Shown: in pieces, positions 36,769 to 46,312 of the stretch
Layout: the number at the start of each line of letters is the position of its first letter
How positions within the stretch are numbered: the first letter of the stretch is position 1
From: CAVYUC01 sp963771595
GTDB lineage: Bacteria; Bacteroidota; Bacteroidia; Bacteroidales; Prolixibacteraceae
Assembly: GCA_963771595.1 (NCBI GenBank)
Contig: CAVYUC010000026.1
Location: 62,001 to 126,000, forward strand
Direction of reading: 5' to 3'
Length of the DNA: 64,000 nucleotides
Made by a program: the position numbers and the translations under genes
Notes under the pieces: model-generated
What the model was told of the DNA's origin: nothing
Database searches by the model: none
Seen by the model: only the letters and a program-made list of their open reading frames with translations

Positions 36769-37542
36769 ATGCCAAAATATAATTTTTACAACAAATTTAC
36801 CGGAATCAACAAAAGGATTTACTTCCTGTTGACATTATGCTTCATTCTCATATCACTGGTTTCCAACGGAAAAGAAAAACAAAAATCCGGAAAAACAACT
36901 GCAGCTTTAACCGGATTTCAGGATGAAGAGGAAACCAATCTGTTATCAGATTTTAAATTTTATAATATCGGGGAAAATACTTCAGAAGGAATTATAACAT
37001 TGCAGGATTCATTAATAAAAATTGTTGCAAGCGGAACCGATTTTGGAGGTACAAATGATGAGGGATTTTTTATTTTTCAGCAAATTAAAGGAGACTTTGA
37101 ATTTAGTGTCAGGGTAAATGCTTTATCGCCCAGCGAATTATATGCAAAAGCAGGAATTATGGCGCGGCAGGATTTAACTGACGATTCCAAAAACATCTAT
37201 TTCCACGTTTTTCCCGACAACCAGGAAAGACTGAACAATAAAAGTGGCAGTGAATTTATTTACCGTACAAAACGAGGCGCCGAAATGGAAGCAATTCATC
37301 CCAACTGGCAAACGGCAGGCGACAAATTCAATGTAAACTTTCCGAATACCTGGATTAAATTAAAACGTGAAGGAGATACTTTTACAGCATATTTAAGCAG
37401 CGACAATAAAACTACCTGGCAACAGTATGCAACTTACACACAAAATATGGCCCGAAGCCTGCTGGTTGGGCTTGCAATTACATCGCACAATCCAAACGGT
37501 TTTACAAAAGCTGAGTTTTCCGATATTGTAATATCTGAGTAA
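36769..37542 (+). CDS. Exported concanavalin-like beta-sandwich protein (DUF1349-like), copy 1
   Basis: 257 residues with an N-terminal hydrophobic segment (RIYFLLTLCFILISLVSNG). The remainder is one ~190-residue lectin-like beta-sandwich (EGFFIFQQIKGDFEFSVRVN, YAKAGIMARQDLTDDSKNIY, ending LLVGLAITSHNPNGFTKAEF). The 'G-D-F-x-x-S-V ... AGIMAR' pattern is that of DUF1349 and related concanavalin-A-like modules found on carbohydrate-active proteins. It follows the frameshifted barrel gene by 6 bp. A paralogue with the same order of motifs lies 2.4 kb downstream. Binding specificity is unknown. Confidence 0.75.
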   Translation: MPKYNFYNKFTGINKRIYFLLTLCFILISLVSNGKEKQKSGKTTAALTGFQDEEETNLLSDFKFYNIGENTSEGIITLQDSLIKIVASGTDFGGTNDEGFFIFQQIKGDFEFSVRVNALSPSELYAKAGIMARQDLTDDSKNIYFHVFPDNQERLNNKSGSEFIYRTKRGAEMEAIHPNWQTAGDKFNVNFPNTWIKLKREGDTFTAYLSSDNKTTWQQYATYTQNMARSLLVGLAITSHNPNGFTKAEFSDIVISE

Positions 37543-37561
37543 CCTGGCCGCGGTTAAATTC

Positions 37562-39706
37562 CTATTTTACAATCTGCATTTCATTCAGCAAATAACCGGC
37601 ACCCGCAAACTTATCGATTAAAAACAATGCATAACGAATATCAATGGCAATGTTGCGGCACACTTCCGGATCGTACATAATATCACTCATTGTACCTTCC
37701 CAGCAGCGATCGAAGTTGACACCAATCAGTTCGCCGCGGGCATTTACCACAGGGCTTCCCGAATTTCCACCGGTGGTATGATTTGATGCTGTAAAACAAA
37801 CCGGCAACTCACCGGACACATCATAATCGCCATAATTCTTCGTGAAATAAAGTTCTTTCAGCCGCGCGGGCACATCATAATCGTAAATTTCAGGGTTGTC
37901 TTTTTCCATTATTCCTGAAAGAGTTGTGTAGTATTTATATTTTACGCCATCCACCGGTTCGTATCCTTCCACCTTTCCGTAAGCTACGCGCAATGTAAGA
38001 TTGGCATCCGGATAAAGTGGTTTATCATCATACATTTTCATGATGCCGGCCATATAAATCTTCATGTTTTCCTGTATTGACGCATTGAGTTTTTTAATCA
38101 CCGGATTAATATGCACATCCTGGTAAAAATTAAGGTGCCGGTACATGGAAAGCAACGGATCTTTCCGCAATTTCAGCAGTTGTTTATCATTTCCATCTTT
38201 TAAAACCGCAGCCAGCTTTTCCCGATCGGCCAGCACTGATTTCCGGTAAATTTTATCCAGCAGTTTTTCCTGATTATATTTTTCAAGTGTTTCTGTAAAA
38301 GCCACAGGTAAAAATTTGCTGTCCAAATCATTCAGCATCGGAACAAGCGTAACGAAAAGCTGTTCATCAACCGGTTGGTAAAAATCTTTGAAAAACGAAT
38401 CCAGGTATTTCAGCATTTCTTTACACTCTTTCTCCACCCTTTCACTTTGGTTATTTTCGATATTGTTAATAATGGAATTCAGCCGGTCAGCCAGCCGGAA
38501 AATCTCCACCCCGCGCGATACAATTTCAGAATAATAATCAGAAGCATGTATGTATTCCCGGTAATCTTCATACACAGAATCGAAATTATCAAAAACCGGT
38601 TTATACGTAGTTTCCCAGTTGCTGTTATTTTGCGCCCATTGTTTAAAATCAGCTTCAAAAGCCTGTTTTTTATCCAGTGCATTCATTCTTTCGAGGCCAA
38701 TGATTTCGCCCTGCCACTTTTTCCAGGCGTTGCTGATTCCGGCATATTTTGATGCATACTGAATTCGTACTTTAGGCGATAAAGCCATTGCCGCGCCAAT
38801 AATTTCGAGTTTTTTATCTCTGATTTTTATGCGGTCAGGGTCGCGCTGGTTCATAATTATATCCACTTCCTGAGAGGGAATGTACTGCTGGGTACTCCCG
38901 GGATTACCGAAAACCATGGTAAAATCGCCCGGCTCCACTCCTTTTAACGAAATCGGGAAAAACTTTTTCGGATGGTACGGTACATTATCAGGAGAATAAG
39001 GCGCCGGTTCATTGTCTTTTCCGGCATAAATGCGGAACAATGAAAAATCGCCGGTATGGCGTGGCCACATCCAGTTATCGGTGTCGCCGCCAAACTTGCC
39101 GATGGCCGACGGAGGCGCGCCAACCAGCCGGATATCTGTGAATGTTTTATACACATACAGAAAATACTGGTTGCCATAAAAAAGCGGCTTTACCTGTGTA
39201 GAAAATTTTCCGTTTTCCGATGCTTCTTTTTCAATTTGCGAGGTGTTCAATGCCATCTTGTTTTTGCGTTCCTCATCCGAAAGCCCTTCTGTTTCCTGTA
39301 ATACTTCGGCAGTAACATCTTTCATATATTTCAGAAAACGAACGGTTAAACCCGGATTTGACAATTCCTCATCCCTGTTCATGGCCCAAAAACCATTGGT
39401 CAGGTAATCATTTTCAACCGAACTGTGCGACTGAATACTGCTGTATCCGCAGTGATGATTGGTAATCAGCAGACCTTCGTCAGAAATTAATTCACCGGTG
39501 CAACCTCTTCCGAAAATTACCACAGCATCTTTCATGCTCGAGTGGTTTACGTCGTAAATATCTTCGGCAGAGAGTTTAAATCCCATCCGTTGCATCTCTT
39601 CAATGTTATATTTCTCCAGCAAAACCGGGAGCCACATTCCCTCTTTTGCAAATAATCTGCCCCCAAAAATTCCGAAAATGATTAAAAAATAAACCAGCTT
39701 TCTCAT
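37562..39706 (-). CDS. S46-family dipeptidyl peptidase (DPP7/DPP11 type)
   Basis: 714 residues, the normal size for S46 exopeptidases, with a signal peptide (MRKLVYFLIIFGIFGGRLFA). Catalytic residues are visible: His85 in LLITNHHCGYSSIQ, the Asp region GGDTDNWMWPRHTGDFSLFR and Ser in TTGGNSGSPVVNARGELIG. It removes dipeptides from the N-terminus of oligopeptides in the periplasm and feeds amino acid use. The P1-specificity residue that separates DPP7 (hydrophobic) from DPP11 (acidic) lies in the NFDRCWEGTMSDIMYD-VCRNI stretch, but I cannot assign it with confidence. It is transcribed against the flanking beta-sandwich genes. Confidence 0.93.
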   Translation of the reverse strand: MRKLVYFLIIFGIFGGRLFAKEGMWLPVLLEKYNIEEMQRMGFKLSAEDIYDVNHSSMKDAVVIFGRGCTGELISDEGLLITNHHCGYSSIQSHSSVENDYLTNGFWAMNRDEELSNPGLTVRFLKYMKDVTAEVLQETEGLSDEERKNKMALNTSQIEKEASENGKFSTQVKPLFYGNQYFLYVYKTFTDIRLVGAPPSAIGKFGGDTDNWMWPRHTGDFSLFRIYAGKDNEPAPYSPDNVPYHPKKFFPISLKGVEPGDFTMVFGNPGSTQQYIPSQEVDIIMNQRDPDRIKIRDKKLEIIGAAMALSPKVRIQYASKYAGISNAWKKWQGEIIGLERMNALDKKQAFEADFKQWAQNNSNWETTYKPVFDNFDSVYEDYREYIHASDYYSEIVSRGVEIFRLADRLNSIINNIENNQSERVEKECKEMLKYLDSFFKDFYQPVDEQLFVTLVPMLNDLDSKFLPVAFTETLEKYNQEKLLDKIYRKSVLADREKLAAVLKDGNDKQLLKLRKDPLLSMYRHLNFYQDVHINPVIKKLNASIQENMKIYMAGIMKMYDDKPLYPDANLTLRVAYGKVEGYEPVDGVKYKYYTTLSGIMEKDNPEIYDYDVPARLKELYFTKNYGDYDVSGELPVCFTASNHTTGGNSGSPVVNARGELIGVNFDRCWEGTMSDIMYDPEVCRNIAIDIRYALFLIDKFAGAGYLLNEMQIVK

Positions 39707-39917
39707 ATATTATAAATCCGTTTCTTTAATAGCGGTGCAAAAAGATAAAAAACAATGTGAATAAACCATGATTTTTAACAACTGCAAGCAGAGACTCAGC
39801 TTATTCAAAATTTCAGTTTGACAAAATTATCCGGAAAATCGGGTTGAAACAACCTGCAACCAAATAAAATTTTCTATTTTGCATCATATAAATAAAATCA
39901 AACTAAATATTAAACGA

Positions 39918-40625
39918 ATGGCCCGTATAACTTCAATCTTGCTTCTCTTCACTTTACTCATGTTCCCGGTTTTTGGGAACAGTAAAAGCCCCGGCAACAA
40001 AAATAAAAAGGCCCGGATAGTTCCATTTTCAGAAATGTTTACTACTGATATAGGAGCAAAAACACAACGTGGAAATTCATCGTTTAAAAACGAAAAAATT
40101 ATTATGAAAGCCGGAGGATCGGATGTTTGGGGAACAAATGACGAATTTCGCTTTGGCTATATTGAATTAAAAGGTGATTTTGATGTGAGCGTACAGGTTT
40201 TGAATTTAACCAAACCTCAACTTTACACAAAAGCCGGAATAATGGCCCGCACCGATTTAAGCGACAACAGCCGGCACGTTTATTTTCAGGTTTTCCCCGA
40301 CAACAGTCCCAGAAACAATAACAATGGCGGGGCCGAATTCCAGTACCGGGCAGAAAAAGGCGGCGAAATGAAAGCTATTTATCCAAACCAGGAAACAGCC
40401 GGAGCAAAATTCGATGTAAATTTTCCTGATACATGGATTAGATTGACCCGCGAAGGCAACGTTTTTAAATCATACATGAGTAACGACAATAAAAACTGGC
40501 ATCTGTATTCTGCTTATCAGCAAAAAATGCCAAATAAATTACTTGTTGGTTTAGCAGTAACGTCGCATAATTCAAACGAAATGGCTATTGCAGAATTTTC
40601 ACTTTTACATCTTGGAAAGAAATAA
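39918..40625 (+). CDS. Exported concanavalin-like beta-sandwich protein (DUF1349-like), copy 2
   Basis: 235 residues from the ATG giving MARITSILLLFTLLMFPVFG, a signal peptide; an upstream in-frame TTG is unlikely. The domain mirrors copy 1 closely: GTNDEFRFGYIELKGDFDVS, YTKAGIMARTDLSDNSRHVY, FQVFPDNSPRNN, FPDTWIRLTREGNVFKSYMS and LLVGLAVTSHNSNEMAIAEF. The two copies share most motif residues in the same order, so they arose by duplication. This copy is followed within 6 bp by a TIM-barrel lipoprotein, suggesting a small exported carbohydrate- or peptide-related unit. Confidence 0.77.
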   Translation: MARITSILLLFTLLMFPVFGNSKSPGNKNKKARIVPFSEMFTTDIGAKTQRGNSSFKNEKIIMKAGGSDVWGTNDEFRFGYIELKGDFDVSVQVLNLTKPQLYTKAGIMARTDLSDNSRHVYFQVFPDNSPRNNNNGGAEFQYRAEKGGEMKAIYPNQETAGAKFDVNFPDTWIRLTREGNVFKSYMSNDNKNWHLYSAYQQKMPNKLLVGLAVTSHNSNEMAIAEFSLLHLGKK

Positions 40626-40630
40626 ATATC

Positions 40631-41494
40631 ATGAACAAGTTAAGTTTACAATTCATCTTATTTTTTGCGCTGCTTTTTGTTTTTGGACATTGTAAAAACG
40701 AAGAACATAAACCGCTGGATATGGAAAATTATTATGCGTGGTGCATTGTTCCTTTCGACAACCAGAACCGCACGCCGGAGCAACGCATTGAAATGTTAAA
40801 AAACCTTGGGTTTACATCTTATGCGTATGACTGGCGGCAGGAAAATATTCCGGAAATGGTGCAGGAATTTAAACTGGCCCAGCAAAATAACATAAACATT
40901 AAAGCCGTTTGGATGTGGATTGACCGGACAAATACGCTGGAAAGCCTCTCAACGAGCAACAAACAGGTTTTTAATGCCATTGAAGTAACAGGAATAAAAC
41001 CTCAGATTTGGATGAGTTTTCCTGAAGAATATTTTGAAGGACTTTCTGATGAAGAGCGTCTGGAGAAAGCTGTTAAAATGGTGGATAAAATAAGCGGCCA
41101 GGCAGAACAACTGGATTGCACTGTTGGGTTGTACAATCATGGAGGCTGGTTTGGAAATCCTGAAAACCTTGTGAAAATAATAAAAGCCCTTCCCGACAGA
41201 GAAATTGGTATCATTTTTAATTTTCATCATGCCCACGAAATGCTGGATGAATTTCCGAAGCTTGTAAAAACCATGAAGCCTTACTTATGGGCAGTAAATT
41301 TAAACGGAATGAATCCGAATGGACCGCAAATCGTTACTATCGGAGACGGGAAAAAAGAAGGCAAAATGATTAAAGTGTTGCAAAAAAACGGATTTGACGG
41401 ACCTTATGGAATTCTTGGCCACCGCGAAGATGCCGACGTTGAAAAAGTGCTGCAGGCAAACCTGGAAGGGTTGGAAAAAGTGCTGAACGAATAG
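40631..41494 (+). CDS. Lipoprotein with sugar-phosphate isomerase-like TIM barrel
   Basis: 287 residues with a lipoprotein signal (FILFFALLFVFGHC, Cys as lipid site). The body fits the xylose-isomerase-like/AP-endonuclease-2 TIM barrel: QRIEMLKNLGFTSYAYDW, INIKAVWMWID, CTVGLYNHGGWFGNPENL (a metal-ligand His region), IGIIFNFHHAHEML with two more His, and DGPYGILGHREDADVEKVL. Exported members of this group are often encoded with sugar epimerases or hydrolases. The reaction is not readable. It forms a unit with the preceding beta-sandwich protein. Confidence 0.78.
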   Translation: MNKLSLQFILFFALLFVFGHCKNEEHKPLDMENYYAWCIVPFDNQNRTPEQRIEMLKNLGFTSYAYDWRQENIPEMVQEFKLAQQNNINIKAVWMWIDRTNTLESLSTSNKQVFNAIEVTGIKPQIWMSFPEEYFEGLSDEERLEKAVKMVDKISGQAEQLDCTVGLYNHGGWFGNPENLVKIIKALPDREIGIIFNFHHAHEMLDEFPKLVKTMKPYLWAVNLNGMNPNGPQIVTIGDGKKEGKMIKVLQKNGFDGPYGILGHREDADVEKVLQANLEGLEKVLNE

Positions 41495-41519
41495 ATTACA
41501 CCTTTCACCGGAATAACAA

Positions 41520-43715
41520 ATACCCCCTGTCATTTCGACGGGTACCCCCGGAGAAATCTGCAACATTTGAACAGATTCCGTCCATTTCGATCGGGAATGA
41601 CAATTACGCGTATTCCTCCTTTTCACCGGAATCAAATACCCTGTCATTTCGATGAGTACCCTCAGAGAAATCTGCAACATTGAAAACCTGTCATTTCGAT
41701 GAGTACCCTCGGAGAAATCCCTTCAACATTTAACAGATTCCTCCATTCGTCGGAATGACAATTACGCATATTCCTCCTTTTCACCGGAATAAATACCCTG
41801 TCATTTCGATGAGTACCCTCAGAGAAATCTGCAACATTGAAAACCTGTCATTTCGATGAGTACCCTCAGAGAAATCCCTTCAACATTTAACAGATTCCTC
41901 CTTTCAGTCGGAATGACAATTACGCGTATTCCTCCTTTCGTGCCAATAAAAGAATTGGGTTATTTGCAGATTGTCAGCTTTATGAAAATATTTTTTATGT
42001 CTTATCAGACGGATTTTACTTTTTCCTACAGCTGAAAAAGTAAACAAAAAAGCCGCCGCTGAAGAAAAAATTGCTAAAATGAATTCCGTTTCGCTAAAAT
42101 CAATAAAACTTGTCCTCCTGCGTCGGACTTCAAACAATATTGATTTTTAACGCTTCACTTCATTCATTTTTTCACGCATTTTTTCTTAGGCGGCTCCGTT
42201 CTGAACTATTGTTTTGGTTATAGATTATTTTGAATGCTTTTAATTGTTTCCTGTATTTTTGTAACAAAATATATTTACCCGGTGAATCATTTAATCTGTA
42301 CAAACAATGGAACTAAGAATCCTCATTTATTTAACGATAATATCTTAGAAGGCTTTTCCCTCGTGAGGGAAAATGGCGTAAGCCAAAAGGGTAAAGCAAC
42401 TTAATTTAGTATCTTATTTACCCCTCTCCCGCTGGTTTCTCCCCTTGCAAAGGGGAGATCGATCTCATTAATGAACTGTAAATCATTAACGCTTTACTGT
42501 CATTTAATCATTATGCCCAAAAAAATTGGGTGAGCACTCGGAATGACAATTACGCGTATTCCTCCTTTTCACCGGAATAACAAATACCCTGTCATTTCGA
42601 TGAGTACCCTCAGAGAAATCTGCAACATTGAAAACCTGTCATTTCGATGAGTACCCTCAGAGAAATCCCTTCAACATTTAACAGATTCCTCCATTTCGAT
42701 CGGAATGACAATTACGCATATTCCTCCTTTTCACCGGAATAACAAATACCCTGTCATTTCGATGAGTACCCTCAGAGAAATCTGCAACATTGAAAACCTG
42801 TCATTTCGATGAGTACCCTCAGAGAAATCCCTTCAACATTTAACAGATTCCTCCTTTCAGTCGGAATGACAATTACGCGTATTCCTCCTTTCGTGCCAAT
42901 AAAAGAATTGGGTTATTTGCAGATTGTCAGCTTTATGAAAATATTTTTTATGTCTTATCAGACGGATTTTACTTTTTCCTACAGCTGAAAAAGTAAACAA
43001 AAAAGCCGCCGCTGAAGAAAAAATTGCTAAAATGAATTCCGTTTCGCTAAAATCAATAAAACTTGTCCTCCTGCGTCGGACTTCAAACAATATTGATTTT
43101 TAACGCTTCACTTCATTCATTTTTTCACGCATTTTTTCTTAGGCGGCTCCGTTCTGAACTATTGTTTTGGTTATAGATTATTTTGAATGCTTTTAATTGT
43201 TTCCTGTATTTTTGTAACAAAATATATTTACCCGGTGAATCATTCAATCTGTACAAACAATGGAACTAAGAATCCTCATTTATTTAACGATAATATCTTA
43301 GAAGGCTTTTCCCTCGTGAGGGAAAATGGCGTAAGCCAAAAGGGTAAAGCAACTTAATTTAGTATCTTATTTACCCCTCTCCCGCTGGTTTCTCCCCTTG
43401 CAAAGGGGAGATCGATCTCATTAATGAACTGTAAATCATTAACGCTTTACTGTCATTTAATCATTATGCCCAAAAAAATTGGGTGAGCACTCGGAATGAC
43501 AATTACGCATATTCCTCCTTTTCACCGGAATAACAAATACCCTGTCATTTCGATGAGTACCCTCAGAGAAATCTGCAACATTGAAAACCTGTCATTTCGA
43601 TGAGTACCCTCAGAGAAATCTGCAACATCAAAACCTGTCATTTCGATGAGTACCCTCAGAGAAATCCCTTCAACATTTAACAGATTCCTCCTTTCACCGG
43701 AATGAATGACAATTT
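41520..43715. repeat. Tandem ~950-bp duplication built on short palindromic repeats
   Basis: Two nearly identical units of ~950 bp (about 41,594-42,540 and 42,541-43,495) and a partial third are present; corresponding bases are 950-953 apart. Each unit has a cluster of a short repeat (CTGTCATTTCGATGAGTACC, then CTCAGAGAAATC and TGCAACATT or CCTTCAACATTTAACAG) and a ~600-bp spacer. About twelve copies of GTCATTTCGA occur, facing TCGGAATGAC, so the repeats form imperfect palindromes. Spacer hairpins include TTTTCCCTCGTGAGGGAAAA and CTCCCCTTGCAAAGGGGAG. One spacer differs from the other by a T/C at 42,291/43,244. No convincing gene is present. Confidence 0.85.
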
Positions 43716-43933
43716 CCTGTAAAAAAAATGAATAAAGAGAGTGGCCATATGTAAATAATTTTTATATTGCAACCTGCTTAGCCTATTTACGATACAAAAG
43801 AAATTAAACCAAAAATGAAAACCTTTCGCCGTTCATGTACCAAAAAAGATTGCCGTCAATTCCTGTTGCATTTCATTTTCAATCCAAATAATACGTACAA
43901 CTAAATCAATTATTAACTAAAAAAATCAAATGT

Positions 43934-44575
43934 ATGAACAAAAGACAAACGAATCGTTACAGAATGATACTGAATACCCAGGCGGCTCTCGATGCCAATT
44001 CTTCGCTCTGGAATACTTTCAGCGTCATATTAACGCCCAAAAACAATTTGGATGAAATTATCCTGCGCGTTATTGAGCAAAATGAGAAAGCAATGGCCGG
44101 CACCCAAAGCATTACAGCCGACAAAACCAGTACCCGTGAAGGCCTTGCCCGCAAAGTAGAAGTAGTGTCTGGTATTCTTCAGGCTTACGCTTCCATAACA
44201 GGCAACAATGCCATCATTGATTCGATATCAGTAAACCGGACTGACGTTGTGAGTGCCCGCGAAACCGATGTGGATGCGTTGGTAACGCCGGTTATTAATT
44301 ATGCACGTGCTGAGCTTGCCAACCTTGCCGATTACGGCATTTCGGAGGCAATGATTTTGGAAACAGAAACTTCGCTCGACCAGTTTAATTCACTGATCGG
44401 AAATCCGCGAACAGTCCGCAATCAGGCGTATGCAGCTTTGGCTACGCTCCAGGAATTGATTGACTCTGCATTGGATATATTAAATGACCGTCTCGATAAA
44501 CTGATGCTGCGTTTTAAATATACTCATCCCGGATTTTACGACGAATACATGCGGGCACGCGTTATTGTTGATTAA
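43934..44575 (+). CDS. Hypothetical helical protein (213 aa)
   Basis: 213 residues, predicted almost entirely alpha-helical, without signal peptide or membrane segment. Sequence landmarks are NLDEIILRVIEQNEKAMAG, SILQAY-like helices around residues 70-95, ARAELANLADYGISEAM and LDILNDRLDKLMLRFKY, ending HPGFYDEYMRARVIVD. I do not recognise a named family and infer no function. It stands alone after the repeat block and is followed by a long non-coding stretch with 21-bp repeats. Base composition is more balanced than that of the cassette genes that follow, suggesting native chromosomal DNA. Confidence 0.7.
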   Translation: MNKRQTNRYRMILNTQAALDANSSLWNTFSVILTPKNNLDEIILRVIEQNEKAMAGTQSITADKTSTREGLARKVEVVSGILQAYASITGNNAIIDSISVNRTDVVSARETDVDALVTPVINYARAELANLADYGISEAMILETETSLDQFNSLIGNPRTVRNQAYAALATLQELIDSALDILNDRLDKLMLRFKYTHPGFYDEYMRARVIVD

Positions 44576-45066
44576 AGCATCCCGCTTACTGCATCCGGCG
44601 GGGCAACTGCCTTAAAGAGCCGCTACCGCTACCCGGCGGTAGAAATGATCTGCCGGGCAGGAAGTAAAATTCAATCGGCAGTTTATGTTTTTACACGGCA
44701 GGTAGTGAAAACCACTCCAGACCTGACGGGAAGTCAGCAGGAGGTGACACTAAGTCAGTCGAAGGCGACACAATGACAGTTAAATCTGACACGAAGTCAG
44801 CCGACACATGAAAAAACCAGTTCGACAGGCACAAAATTCACTTTGACGGTTGAAAAATGCACTTCGACAATGGAAAAATGCAGTCTGACATTGAAAAGAT
44901 GAACACTGACAATTATAAAATGAACTTAAACCGGAATGAAAACCATTGCGGCATGATAAATTTAGCAATTCAACATAAAAAAGTGCACAATACATCCCTA
45001 TTGGCATGTATAAAAGCACTATTTTTAAAGCTAAATGAGAAATAAACGTAATACGCATATAAACTA
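44576..45066. repeat. Non-coding stretch with hairpin and degenerate 21-bp repeats
   Basis: A 7-bp stem (CTACCGC/GCGGTAG, 44,623-44,642) lies just after the helical-protein gene. From about 44,715 to 44,937 a 21-bp unit recurs about ten times. Clear unit starts are at 44,812, 44,833, 44,854, 44,875, 44,896 and 44,917 (AAAATGCACTTCGACAATGG-like); the earlier units share AAGTCAG-CGA. The repeats keep a multiple of three, but no long frame runs through them. The last 120 bases lead into the first cassette. Confidence 0.7.
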
Positions 45067-45728
45067 GTTATGTTTCATTTTGAAACCAGGGAGGTTAAAA
45101 ACAGCCACGATTACGGGATTTTTCAGGAGTAAAATGTTCTTTGAAAGGAATTGAAAATAAAAAAAATGCCTAAACGGCATTTGAATCCAGTCGTTGTAAC
45201 GGTCGGTTACCGTTGAAGCTGGCTTCTTGACGTAAGCAACGTCTGCAACGACTGAAGCGAAGTTCGGGAATTTTAATGACAAAGTCAAGTTTTTTGGTTC
45301 GCGAACTTTGCGATTTTCAATGGCTGGTAAAAAAACAACATTTTACCGGAATTCAAAAAAGTGTTAGATTTAGAGGAGTTTTTGAATTGGAAAAACAATT
45401 TAAAATTTAAATAAAAACCAAAAACCGGAGGAAAATTTTAAACCGTTATGAACTTCAAAATCCCGGCTGGTACAAGCAACAATCCTTATACCTGTATAAA
45501 GACAATAGCTTGTACTTTAAAGTGGCTGTTTGGCTGGTCGGGCTGATTTCAAAACGCCCGGTTTTAAATTGGAAGATATGAGAAATTTAAAAACCGTAAA
45601 CATAACACTGTGTGATATTGCATACCGGGGCCGGCAAAACCCCGGTGCCCGGTTCCCGCATGGTTTTTACCTGCCTCAAAGGGCAGGAAACCATCACGAA
45701 AACCGGTACGCAACATACACTGATCGTT
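45067..45728 (+). repeat. 662-bp repeated cassette R1, copy A
   Basis: This is the first of three near-identical copies. It begins GTTATGTTTC, carries the matching AAACATAAC at 45,598 and ends in a palindromic site finishing ATCGTT. Internal structure is strong: a 7-bp hairpin at 45,164-45,182; a closed multi-stem (GTCGTTG/CAACGAC, 45,190-45,252) enclosing three hairpins; and a stem at 45,257-45,311. A 32-codon frame (45,448-45,546, MNFKIPAGTSNNPYTC...) follows GGAGG. Minus-strand frames are not conserved between copies, so the element is more likely structural DNA or RNA than protein-coding. Confidence 0.85.
45598..45728 (+). other. attC-like recombination site of R1 copy A
   Basis: It runs from the cassette's AAACATAAC box to the terminal ATCGTT. 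Inner arms (CCGGGGCCGG / CCCCGGTG, GATATTGCA / CGCAACATAC) make a long imperfect hairpin. The next cassette starts at its GTT. Confidence 0.6.
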
Positions 45729-45751
45729 GTAGTTCATTTTAAAAGAAAAAA

Positions 45752-46312
45752 ATGGAACTGACTGATAAATATTTTGAGCTTTGTTATACCAGACGAATTC
45801 ATGAATTCTCGAAAATTGACCAATACAAAAATTGGACTCAAGGTGAGGCTCGTAAAAAATACAAATCACTGGACGAATTTTATCAAATCGAACTCAATAT
45901 CACTCCCGATAAATTAAATCAGTTAAGAGATAATTATAAGATATTTAATGAATTGTATTCAAAATACTTCAGCGAACAAAGAAAAGTACTCTTCGAAAAT
46001 CCCGAAAAACTTTTGGAATGGTATGACAAGCAAAATGAATCCTGCAACTATTGTGGAATTACAAAAAATGAGCTTCATAAAATTGTTGAAAAACGGAACG
46101 GTAATTTGACACTTAATCAAAAAACTAAAAGGTCAAAAGGAACTTTAGAAATTGAAAAATTAAATCCTCAAAAAGGATATACCTTCGACAATTCGGTTTT
46201 GTCTTGCCCATTCTGCAATAACGCTAAAAGCAACTTGATTTCGGAAAATGACTGGAGAAAAATCTTTGTTCCAGCAATGAAAAGTTATTTAAACACAATT
46301 TTGCAGAAATGA
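45752..46312 (+). CDS. HNH-type nuclease-like protein
   Basis: 186 residues. The C-terminal half has two zinc knuckles, CNYCGI (~res. 92-97) and CPFCNNAKSNLIS (~152-164), on either side of LEIEKLNPQKGYTFDNSVLS. This is the layout of HNH/HNHc nucleases of the 'CxxC ... ERxxxxxGY...N.v.aC..CN..K' group, with Glu/Lys where the first His would be. The N-terminal half is helical and may be a target-binding part. The stop overlaps the following gene by 4 bp, so the two are coupled. It sits directly after an attC-like site and is probably cassette-borne. Catalysis is uncertain because the first His of HNH is not evident. Confidence 0.7.
   Translation: MELTDKYFELCYTRRIHEFSKIDQYKNWTQGEARKKYKSLDEFYQIELNITPDKLNQLRDNYKIFNELYSKYFSEQRKVLFENPEKLLEWYDKQNESCNYCGITKNELHKIVEKRNGNLTLNQKTKRSKGTLEIEKLNPQKGYTFDNSVLSCPFCNNAKSNLISENDWRKIFVPAMKSYLNTILQK

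Noticed and set aside
41904..42137. A 77-codon minus-strand frame repeated at 42,857-43,090
   Set aside because: It begins in unique-looking spacer but its end runs into the short palindromic repeats, and the second copy exists only because the whole unit is duplicated. No signal, start site or family supports it.
41520..43715. Possible CRISPR array
   Set aside because: Short repeats recur, but the intervals are irregular and the sequences between them are themselves repeated, not unique spacers. No cas gene is near.
44857..45045. Plus-strand 62-codon frame through the 21-bp repeats
   Set aside because: It is open only by chance over the last repeats; upstream repeats contain stops in that frame and there is no ribosome-binding site.
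45064..45288. Minus-strand 74-codon frame inside R1 (also in copies B and C)
   Set aside because: A one-base insertion in copy B changes its length greatly and it is not maintained as coding; the region is better explained by hairpins.
45067..45728. R1 as a retron or group II intron
   Set aside because: Strong hairpins suggested a structured retroelement, but no reverse transcriptase is encoded anywhere near and no intron domain V-like hairpin was recognised.
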